Assembly (NCBI GenBank): GCA_009908535.1
Contig: JAAAOD010000204.1
Span: 1 to 32,940, forward strand
Length of the DNA stretch: 32,940 nt
Reading direction: 5' to 3'
From: Verrucomicrobiota bacterium
Lineage (GTDB): Bacteria > Verrucomicrobiota > Verrucomicrobiia > Opitutales > Oceanipulchritudinaceae
Below are positions 1 through 6,307 of the stretch, piece by piece; within the stretch, counting starts at the first letter, position 1; every line of letters begins with the position of its first letter. The notes below the pieces were generated by a model that worked only from the letters and a program-made list of their open reading frames with translations, had not been told where the DNA came from and ran no database searches. A program made the position numbers and the translations under genes.

Positions 1-516
1 TCAATTGCCGATAATCACAACAATATCCGGCAACCAGTTTCGAGCACTAACCGAACGAAAGGTGCCTTTCCCTATTACGGTGCTAGCGGGATCGTTGATT
101 ACATAAGTGAATATATTTTTGATGAGCCTCGTCTACTCATTGGAGAGGATGGAGCGAAGTGGGGCGCTTTTGAAAAAACTGCATTTATAGCTCGCGGAAA
201 ATATTGGGTAAATAACCATGCACACGTATTTAGCTCCCGTGTGCTCGATATTCGCTTCCTTGAAAACTATCTAATGCTGCTGGATTTGGCTCCATTCGTA
301 ACAGGTTTTGCACCCCCTAAACTCACGCTCGATAATGCTAAGCGGATTCCTATTCCAGTGCCCTCGAATTCTGCCGAACAACAAAAAATCGCCGACTGCC
401 TCAGCGCCATCGACGCCCTCATCACCGCCCAGACCGAACAAATCGCCGCCCTCAAAGAACACAAAAAGGGCCTGATGCAGAAGTTGTTTCCGAATCCAGA
501 TTTGAATAAGGCATGA
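1..516 (+). CDS. hsdS: Type I restriction-modification specificity subunit HsdS, C-terminal part
   Basis: The frame is open from base 1, so the gene starts outside the window and only its last 171 codons are present. HsdS recognises the target DNA and assembles with HsdM (and HsdR) into the type I enzyme. The visible part holds a target-recognition domain with the family-typical string FPYYGASGIVDYI and a later LIGEDGAKWG segment. It is followed by the conserved C-terminal helix (SAEQQKIADCLSAIDALI, then LKEHKKGLMQKLF), which forms the coiled-coil spacer contacting HsdM. The ORF-track entry beginning at 241 is only the part after an internal GTG. The first ~350 bases are visibly AT-richer than what follows, as expected for exchangeable recognition domains. 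The stop overlaps the next start as ATGA, so the downstream ATPase is translationally coupled. Confidence 0.93.
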   Translation, partial: SIADNHNNIRQPVSSTNRTKGAFPYYGASGIVDYISEYIFDEPRLLIGEDGAKWGAFEKTAFIARGKYWVNNHAHVFSSRVLDIRFLENYLMLLDLAPFVTGFAPPKLTLDNAKRIPIPVPSNSAEQQKIADCLSAIDALITAQTEQIAALKEHKKGLMQKLFPNPDLNKA

Positions 517-1613
517 GCGACGCTTTTGAAAGTTTAGACGCAGTTGCCGCCCACGTTCGGGAGACGCTTGAGGAAAAGAAATGCATCCTTCTTTACGCGC
601 ACAACGGCACAGGCAAGACGAGGCTATCGACCACGTTCAAAGATATCGGCAAACATGGCGAAGAAAGAGATACCCTTTATTTTAACGCCTTCACCGAGGA
701 CCTTTTCTCCTGGGAGAACGACCTCGACAACGACAGCGAGCGTTACCTGAAACTTAACACCAACTCATCCTTCTTCGACGGCCTTGAGTCGATGGAAATG
801 GACAATCGCATTCGTGAGAAATTGTCGCCCTTCTGCGACTTCGATTTCCGCATCGATACCGACAACTGGGAAGTCCATTTCAGCCGAGAGGTCTTTGATG
901 GCGGAGAGCGGACACAACTGGAGGACATCAAGATTTCCCGGGGAGAGGAGAATTGCTTTATCTGGTGCTTCTTTCTCGCAATCGCTCAATTGGCCATCGA
1001 TGGAGCCGAGGCCTACGCTTGGGTGAAATACATCTATATCGACGATCCCATCTCATCGCTCGATGAGCAGAACGCGATCACGGTTTCGAGCAATCTGGCG
1101 AATCTGATTAAAGATACAGACAACGGCACCAAGTTCGTGGTCTCCACGCATCATAATCTGTTTTTCAATGTGCTGTTCAACGAGCTTGGGAGAGCCGTAA
1201 AAACCTGCCTCAGCTTGGATCGCAGCGACATGACCTACAGGTTAAGAAGAACAGGCGAGGACGCTGTTTTCGGGCACATTCACGAGCTGATTGAACTGAA
1301 AAACGCCGTCGATCGGGACGAACTCTGTGGCCATCACTTCAGCCGCCTTCGCTCCCTTCTGGAGCGAGCCGCGGTCTTCCATGGCCACACAAGATTTGAG
1401 GTTTGCTTGAAGCAACCCCAAGGCGAGCATGGCGAGGCTATCTACAGGCGACTGATCCAGATCCTCAGCCACGGGAACTATTCGCTCTACGCTCCCAGGC
1501 GATTGGAGCCGGAGAACAAACAGCACTTTTCGCGGATACTCTCCGACTTCATCGAATTCTACCCTTTCAACCGCGAAATCTTCGAATCTCCTGTACCGAC
1601 TTTCTCGGCCTAA
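513..1613 (+). CDS. PrrC/AAA_13-like ATPase, candidate anticodon nuclease
   Basis: This 366-residue protein has an ABC-type ATPase core: Walker A AHNGTGKT (29-36), a signature-like SRGEE (142-146), Walker B plus D-loop YIDDPISSLDE (175-185) and an H-loop STHHN (211-215). The C-terminal ~100 residues contain R-x3-E (R280, E284) in LRSLLERA and a histidine in ILSHGN (H320). PrrC anticodon nuclease uses an Arg-x3-Glu...His triad with similar spacing, is about 396 residues long, and is encoded within a type I restriction locus beside hsdS. In the PrrC model the ATPase is silenced by the restriction enzyme and released when a phage inhibits it, after which tRNA is cleaved. The gene overlaps hsdS by ATGA and the RhuM-family gene by TAATG. 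The ATPase call is secure; the tRNase role is inference. The alternative is a generic AAA_13 protein without nuclease activity. Confidence 0.85.
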   Translation: MSDAFESLDAVAAHVRETLEEKKCILLYAHNGTGKTRLSTTFKDIGKHGEERDTLYFNAFTEDLFSWENDLDNDSERYLKLNTNSSFFDGLESMEMDNRIREKLSPFCDFDFRIDTDNWEVHFSREVFDGGERTQLEDIKISRGEENCFIWCFFLAIAQLAIDGAEAYAWVKYIYIDDPISSLDEQNAITVSSNLANLIKDTDNGTKFVVSTHHNLFFNVLFNELGRAVKTCLSLDRSDMTYRLRRTGEDAVFGHIHELIELKNAVDRDELCGHHFSRLRSLLERAAVFHGHTRFEVCLKQPQGEHGEAIYRRLIQILSHGNYSLYAPRRLEPENKQHFSRILSDFIEFYPFNREIFESPVPTFSA

Positions 1614-2620
1614 TGCTTATCCTCTACACAACCGAAGACGGCAAAAGCCAGATCGAGCTTCGTGCTAAAGACGACACCGTCTGGCTGAGCCAGCGTGAGA
1701 TGGCGGAACTCTTCAATGTGAGCCAAGACAATGTGGGGCAGCATTTGAAGAACATTTACGCCGATGAAGAACTGAGCCGCGAGGCAACTACCGAGGAATC
1801 CTCGGTAGTTCAACGCGAAGGAAGCCGCGAGGTGCGCCGCCCCTTAACCCTCTACAATCTGGACGCCATCTTGGCGGTCGGCTATCGGGTGCGCTCGCCC
1901 CGAGGGGTGCAGTTCCGCCGCTGGGCCTCCACCGTCCTCAAGGAGTATTTGCTCAAGGGCTTCGCGATGGATGACCAGCGGTTGAAAAACCCGGACGGCC
2001 GCCCCGATCACTTCGACGAGATGCTGGAGCGCATCCGCGACATCCGGGCCTCGGAAAAGCGCTTCTACCAGAAAGTCCGCGATCTCTTCGCTCTCAGCAG
2101 TGACTACGACAAGACCGACACGGAAACTCAGCTGTTTTTCGCGACCGTGCAAAACATGCTCCTCTACGCCGTCACGCAGCAAACGGCAGCCGAGCTGATC
2201 ACCGACCGCGCCAACGCCGACGATCCCCACTTCGGGCTGCTCAGTTGGAAAGGCGACAAAGTCCGCAAGCGGGATATCCTTGTCGCCAAGAACTACCTGA
2301 CTGAGGACGAAATTGATACACTCAACCGCCTCGTGGTCATTTTCCTAGAAACTGCGGAACTCCGCGCCAAGAACCGCCAGGAAACCCGGATGCGTTTCTG
2401 GAAGGAAAACGTTGATCAGATCATCACCGGCAATGGCTTTCCACTGCTCACCGATTCCGGCTCGATTAGCCACAAGCAGATGGAGCGGGACACTTCCGAG
2501 CTTTATCTTGAATACGACCAGCAGCGTAAAGCGGTCGAGGCGCGTCGAGCCGATCTGGAGGATGAGACCGAACTCAAAGCACTCGAAGACCAAATCAAGA
2601 AGCGAAAGACAAGGAAATGA
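1613..2620 (+). CDS. RhuM family protein
   Basis: The 335-residue product matches the virulence RhuM family. It has an N-terminal winged-helix-like segment (VWLSQREMAELFNVSQDNVGQHLKNIY, about residues 22-48), followed by the characteristic SVVQREGSREVRRPLTLYNLDAILAVGYRVRSP block and QFRRWASTVLKEYL. The C-terminal half is rich in charged helices and ends in lysine and arginine. RhuM proteins have no established biochemical activity; they recur in restriction and other defence loci. The ORF track begins at 1403, but that extension runs inside the ATPase gene in another frame. The ATG at 1613 shares a base with the ATPase stop (TAATG) and begins a normal RhuM N-terminus. No Shine-Dalgarno is visible, so coupling to the upstream gene is likely. 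A 25-bp palindrome lies inside the coding sequence. Confidence 0.88.
   Translation: MLILYTTEDGKSQIELRAKDDTVWLSQREMAELFNVSQDNVGQHLKNIYADEELSREATTEESSVVQREGSREVRRPLTLYNLDAILAVGYRVRSPRGVQFRRWASTVLKEYLLKGFAMDDQRLKNPDGRPDHFDEMLERIRDIRASEKRFYQKVRDLFALSSDYDKTDTETQLFFATVQNMLLYAVTQQTAAELITDRANADDPHFGLLSWKGDKVRKRDILVAKNYLTEDEIDTLNRLVVIFLETAELRAKNRQETRMRFWKENVDQIITGNGFPLLTDSGSISHKQMERDTSELYLEYDQQRKAVEARRADLEDETELKALEDQIKKRKTRK
1786..1810. repeat. 25-bp palindrome inside the RhuM-family gene
   Basis: AACTACCGAGGA and TCCTCGGTAGTT are perfect 12-bp inverted arms separated by one base. They sit inside the codons for the family-conserved TTEESSVV stretch. The palindrome could be a dyad operator or, if transcribed, a site that impedes ribosomes; it may also be accidental. 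Confidence 0.6.
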
Positions 2621-2648
2621 CGACCGATCATCCAAATCATAGGTTTGG

Positions 2649-2674
2649 TGATCATGTTTTACATTTCATGATCA
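2649..2674. promoter_or_regulatory. Inverted repeat between the RhuM-family gene and the hsdM-like leader
   Basis: TGATCATG and CATGATCA are perfect 8-bp arms separated by the AT-rich spacer ttttacattt. Two related direct elements flank it: GATCATCCAAATCA at 2626-2639 and GATGATCCACAAATCA at 2697-2712. The cluster lies in the 139-bp gap before the mini-ORF, so an operator for the downstream genes is plausible. The arms are too short and lack a following T-run, which argues against an intrinsic terminator. Confidence 0.35.
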
Positions 2675-2759
2675 ACAAAGTGTTTTGTCGCTCGCAGATG
2701 ATCCACAAATCACAGCACGCGTTTCTCACCGCTCTTTTCCAAGCTCTCCCTTTCAGTCC

Positions 2760-2867
2760 ATGACCGAAAAAGACCAAGCCCAACTCGGCAAAACTCTCTG
2801 GAACATCGCCGACCAGCTGCGCGGAGCGATGAGCGCGGACGACTTCCGCAACGACAAAAGCGAATGA
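2760..2867 (+). pseudogene. Truncated duplicate of the hsdM 5' end (35-codon leader ORF)
   Basis: From its ATG this mini-ORF encodes the same first 30 residues as the intact HsdM at 3818 (MTEKDQAQLGKTLWNIADQL...). The two 90-bp copies differ at two positions only, both synonymous third bases (ACT/ACC and GGA/GGC). After DDFR the sequence diverges to NDKSE and stops. The stop overlaps the DUF3800 start as ATGA. The duplication begins exactly at the start codon, because the upstream sequences of the two copies do not match. It may be the remnant of a deleted hsdM copy, or a leader that now delivers ribosomes to the DUF3800 gene. The track's longer ORF from 2685 only adds codons before this ATG. 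Confidence 0.8.
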
Positions 2868-3673
2868 GACTCAACAAAACAGCGAGCTTTCGAGCTTACA
2901 TTGATGAATCCGGCGACGAAGGATTCCGGTTTCGTGCGGACGGATCGGGCAGTTCGCGCTGGTTCGTTATCTCCGCGCTGGTACTTCGCCTTAAGAACGA
3001 CGCCCAAGTCGTCGAGTGCCTGAAGGAAACGCGGAAGCTCCTAGCGAAACCATTTAAATACCCTCTGCACTTTGTCGATTTAAAGCATGAACAACGGGTG
3101 CCCTACGCAAGACGGGTTGGCAATTTGGCGGCGCGCACGGTCTCGGTCTTGATCTACAAACCCTCGATCCAGGAACCCGAGAAATTCCAGAATGAGAAAT
3201 ACCTCCTCTACCGCTATGCGACCCGTCTTCTGTTGGAGCGGGTGTCTTGGCTGTGTCGTGACCATCGGATCGACGGGGAAGGCGATGGGTCCTGCGATAT
3301 CATCTTTTCGAACCGCAGCAACATGTCCTACGAGCAGATACAATCCTACCTCCGGCATTTGATTGATCAGTCCGGCCCACTTCCTCAGGACGTCCAAATT
3401 GAGCCAACTGCCATCCGGCCGGAGCAAATCAAAGCCGTGGAGCACTCTAAGCTGGCTGGCCTGCAAGCCGCCGACGCAGTCGCCTCAAGCATGCATTTTG
3501 CCGTGAAGCGCAATCGCTATGGCGAGAGCGAGCCCGCCTACAGTCGGCTTTTGACCAAGACATTCTACCGCCACAAAGGTAGCCTCCAAGGATACGGTAT
3601 AAAACTGTGGCCGGACACCCTAGCAGAGTTGAAAACAAAAGCCCCCGAGGCGAAACACCTGGAGGGCTTATGA
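2864..3673 (+). CDS. DUF3800 domain-containing protein
   Basis: This 269-residue protein carries the DUF3800 hallmark near its N-terminus, AYIDESGDEGF (residues 11-21, with acidic D14, E15 and D18), followed by WFVISALVL. The C-terminal LAGLQAADAVASSMHFA contains the second conserved acidic position. The arrangement of acidic residues suggests an RNase H-like metal-dependent fold, but no activity is established for the family. Members are frequent in defence islands and mobile elements. The start codon overlaps the stop of the hsdM-derived mini-ORF (ATGA) and has no Shine-Dalgarno, so expression probably depends on translation of that leader. A 144-bp gap separates it from hsdM. Confidence 0.88.
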   Translation: MRLNKTASFRAYIDESGDEGFRFRADGSGSSRWFVISALVLRLKNDAQVVECLKETRKLLAKPFKYPLHFVDLKHEQRVPYARRVGNLAARTVSVLIYKPSIQEPEKFQNEKYLLYRYATRLLLERVSWLCRDHRIDGEGDGSCDIIFSNRSNMSYEQIQSYLRHLIDQSGPLPQDVQIEPTAIRPEQIKAVEHSKLAGLQAADAVASSMHFAVKRNRYGESEPAYSRLLTKTFYRHKGSLQGYGIKLWPDTLAELKTKAPEAKHLEGL

Positions 3674-3817
3674 AAAATTGCAGGTCCCAGAAACCGAGGA
3701 TCCCACCCAATCGGGCTGCCACTCACTACAGGCGGCCTCTACATCTTCTGCGCTTACCTCAAATGAATATCGCGTAGATTCAGTCTTCCGTCAAACCGAT
3801 TTTTCCCACATTTTCAA

Positions 3818-3907
3818 ATGACCGAAAAAGACCAAGCCCAACTCGGCAAAACCCTCTGGAACATCGCCGACCAGCTGCGCGGCGCGATGAGCGCGGACGA
3901 CTTCCGC
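3818..3907 (+). repeat. Second copy of the 90-bp hsdM 5' direct repeat
   Basis: The first 30 codons of intact hsdM are repeated at 2760-2849 with two synonymous mismatches. The copies lie 1,058 bp apart in direct orientation. Recombination between them would delete the DUF3800 gene and restore a plain hsdM start. Confidence 0.9.
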
Positions 3908-5449
3908 GACTACATGCTGTCGTTCCTCTTCCTGCGCTACCTTTCCGACAACTATGTCGAGGCCGCCCGCAAGGAACTCGGCGGGGATTATCCGGAGCCG
4001 GAGAAGGGCGATGACCGCGTGCCCCTCCAGATATGGTATGACAACAACGCCGATGACGTCGCCGAGTTCGAGAACCAGATGCGGCTCAAGGTGCACTACG
4101 TGATCGAGCCCGCCTTCCTCTGGAGCAATATCGCCGAAATGGCCCGCAAGCAGGACGGCGATCTCCTCAGCACGTTACAGCGGGGCTTCAACTACATCGA
4201 AAACCAGTCGTTCAAGAGCACCTTCAGCGGCCTGTTTTCCGAAATCAACCTCGGTTCGGAGAAGCTCGGTAAAACCTACGAAGCCCGCAACAAAAAGCTC
4301 ACCAAGATCATCGCCGAGATCGCGAAGGGCCTTGACGAGTTTGCGGCGGACAAAGACACGCTCGGCGATGCCTATGAATACCTGATCGGCCAATTTGCGG
4401 CTGGCTCCGGAAAGAAGGCGGGCGAGTTCTATACCCCGCAGCAGATTTCCAACATCCTCTCCTCCATTGTCACGCTCGACAGTCAGGATCCGAAGAGCGG
4501 CAAGCGCGACAAGCTCAGTCGGGTGCTCGACTTCGCGTGCGGTTCCGGCTCGCTGCTGCTCAACATCAAGCGTCAGATCGAAAAGGCCGGCGGCACTATC
4601 GGCAAAATCTACGGGCAGGAGAAGAACATCACCACCTACAACCTCGCCCGGATGAACATGCTGCTGCACGGGGTGAAAGATGCGGAGTTCGAGATCTACC
4701 ACGGCGACACTCTGGAGAATGAATGGGACGAGTTCCGCGAGGAAAACCCGGCCAAGAAACCCGCCTTTGACGCGGTCGTGGCCAATCCGCCCTTCAGCCT
4801 TCGCTGGACCCCCGGCGAGGAAACCACCAAGGATCGCCGATTCAAGAACCACGGCGTGGCCCCGAAGTCCGCCGCCGACTTCGCCTTTCTCCTCCACGGC
4901 TTCCAGTATCTCAAGGAAGACGGCGTCATGGCCATCATCCTGCCCCACGGCGTGCTCTTCCGCGGCGGGGTGGAAGCCAAAATCCGCAAGAAGCTCCTCG
5001 ACGACGGCCATATCGATACCGTCATCGGCCTCCCCGCCAATCTCTTCTACTCCACCGGCATCCCCGTCTGCATCCTCGTGCTCAAGAAGTGCAAAAAGCC
5101 CGACGATGTGCTCTTCATCAACGCCAGCGAGCACTACGAGAAAGGCAAGCGCCAGAACGTGCTGACCAACGACCACATCGAAAAGGTCGTCCAGACCTAC
5201 GTCGAGCGCCCGGACGAGGTCGAACGCTACGCCCGCCGCGTCGGCATGGATGAGATCGAGGAGAACGACTACAACCTCAACATCACCCGCTACGTCAGCA
5301 CCGCCGAACCCGAGCCCATCATCGACCTCGCCGAAACCCACAAATCCATCGTCGCCGCCGATAAGGACATCCGCGAGATGACAAAGAAGCACAATACGTT
5401 CCTCAAAGAGTTGGGTCTGCCCGCGTTGCCGGGAGAGGACAGGAAATGA
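3818..5449 (+). CDS. hsdM: Type I restriction-modification DNA methyltransferase subunit HsdM
   Basis: HsdM (543 residues) is the adenine-N6 methyltransferase subunit of a type I system and works with HsdS. The N-terminal helical domain (1-170) contains DYMLSFLFLRYLSDNY. The catalytic domain shows AGEFYTPQQI (201-210), the SAM-binding motif LDFACGSGSLLL (237-248) and the catalytic NPPF (323-326), typical of N6-adenine methylases. Length and motif order are normal, so the protein should be functional. No Shine-Dalgarno precedes the ATG. Unusually, hsdM lies downstream of hsdS, separated by three other genes, and no hsdS follows it. A small ORF overlaps its stop by ATGA, the junction at which hsdS commonly begins. 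hsdR is not in the window. Confidence 0.96.
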   Translation: MTEKDQAQLGKTLWNIADQLRGAMSADDFRDYMLSFLFLRYLSDNYVEAARKELGGDYPEPEKGDDRVPLQIWYDNNADDVAEFENQMRLKVHYVIEPAFLWSNIAEMARKQDGDLLSTLQRGFNYIENQSFKSTFSGLFSEINLGSEKLGKTYEARNKKLTKIIAEIAKGLDEFAADKDTLGDAYEYLIGQFAAGSGKKAGEFYTPQQISNILSSIVTLDSQDPKSGKRDKLSRVLDFACGSGSLLLNIKRQIEKAGGTIGKIYGQEKNITTYNLARMNMLLHGVKDAEFEIYHGDTLENEWDEFREENPAKKPAFDAVVANPPFSLRWTPGEETTKDRRFKNHGVAPKSAADFAFLLHGFQYLKEDGVMAIILPHGVLFRGGVEAKIRKKLLDDGHIDTVIGLPANLFYSTGIPVCILVLKKCKKPDDVLFINASEHYEKGKRQNVLTNDHIEKVVQTYVERPDEVERYARRVGMDEIEENDYNLNITRYVSTAEPEPIIDLAETHKSIVAADKDIREMTKKHNTFLKELGLPALPGEDRK

Positions 5450-5568
5450 GAGATCCAAAACTCATCGAACCCTCTGATCCAAGAGCTGGCGATATTTTGC
5501 TGTGCAAGGGTGGAGACGAGCGCGCAGAGAAGATTCGAGCCGAGACGGGATCCCCTGGTAGCTCATAG
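5446..5568 (+). pseudogene. Small ORF coupled to hsdM, possible hydrolase N-terminal fragment
   Basis: A 40-codon frame begins at an ATG overlapping the hsdM stop (ATGA). Its product contains PRAGDILLCKGGDERAEKIRAETGSP. GDILL followed by an I-x3-TGSP string resembles the start of YiiX-type (permuted NlpC/P60-like) cysteine hydrolases, where TGS is normally followed by a catalytic SH segment. Here the frame closes right after TGSP, so the catalytic part is missing. The similarity is short and uncertain. The following 90 bp up to the convergent membrane-protein gene hold no convincing gene; the ORFs from 5510 (+) and 5662 (-) show no recognisable features. Confidence 0.35.
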
Positions 5569-5658
5569 ACCTAAGGTGCTCGGACCAATCCAATTGGATG
5601 AAGATATTTTCAAGCAGCCGCTGGAGGTGACGCCACTCGCTGACGGAAGAACAGGCCC

Positions 5659-6150
5659 TCACCGCGCCGGCACTTCCAGCGGCATCGGATTGAAGAGCAT
5701 GATGGCGATGGCGACGCTGTAGAGGATGAGGCCGGCGAAGAGCAGGTAGCCGCCCCGCTTGTAGGCGCGGGTCTTGAGGTTGCGGCGCTCGAGGATCCTC
5801 CGGACGGTGCGTTCCGGGGACGTATCGAGCCGCTGGGTGGCCCAGCGCAGCGTCATTACGGAATGGAACATGTAAAAGGCGGTGACGATCACGACCGCCA
5901 GCCCGGCCACGATGAAGGCCTGGGCGGCGGCATTGGTTCCGGCGATGAGGCGTCCGGAAAACCCCGTCACCGTGATCACGATCCCGCAGAAGCTGAAGAG
6001 GACCTGGGCGCGGTTATGCAGGGTGGTGAACTGCCGCTCCAACACCCCCATCGCCTGCAGCAGCCGGCCTTCGCACATCTCGAGGATGCGCTGTGCCTCG
6101 GTTTCGCTGTCCATGAATGCCTTTTTTGGATCCTTTTCGGGCTCGCTCAT
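5659..6150 (-). CDS. Small membrane protein with three predicted helices
   Basis: I do not recognise the family. The 163-residue product starts MSEPEKDPKKAF, with a charged helical N-terminus of about 48 residues. Hydrophobic segments follow at about 51-67 (VLFSFCGIVITVTGF), 77-97 (AQAFIVAGLAVVIVTAF) and 133-153 (GYLLFAGLILYSVAIAIML). A basic loop (RRILERRNLKTRAYKRGG) precedes the third, suggesting that loop is cytoplasmic. The ORF track extends the frame to 7080, but that extension is antisense to the TamB-like gene and has no hydrophobic or conserved features, so I chose the ATG at 6150. It is the first gene after the defence cassette and convergent to it, with base use like the chromosomal genes to its right. 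Similar short membrane proteins act as effectors in some defence systems, but nothing here proves that. Confidence 0.75.
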   Translation of the reverse strand: MSEPEKDPKKAFMDSETEAQRILEMCEGRLLQAMGVLERQFTTLHNRAQVLFSFCGIVITVTGFSGRLIAGTNAAAQAFIVAGLAVVIVTAFYMFHSVMTLRWATQRLDTSPERTVRRILERRNLKTRAYKRGGYLLFAGLILYSVAIAIMLFNPMPLEVPAR

Positions 6151-6307
6151 GCGGTCAGGTTGAAGGAAGGCGCTTCTCCTGTCATTCCGAAATGACGGGC
6201 CAACCCAAATTCGGGAACGCCTTGGCCGGGAGACGCCAGGTTTCCTCTTTCGAGACCCTGGCCTCGCCTTCGTTGACAGGGGAGCTCGGCGGGCGGAAGG
6301 ATAGGGA

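Noticed and set aside
1403-1612. N-terminal extension of the RhuM-family gene
   Set aside because: It lies inside the ATPase gene in another frame and lacks RhuM-family sequence; the TAATG junction gives a better start.
4175-5458. A 427-codon open frame antisense to hsdM
   Set aside because: It has no recognisable domain, and hsdM on the sense strand is intact with catalytic motifs.
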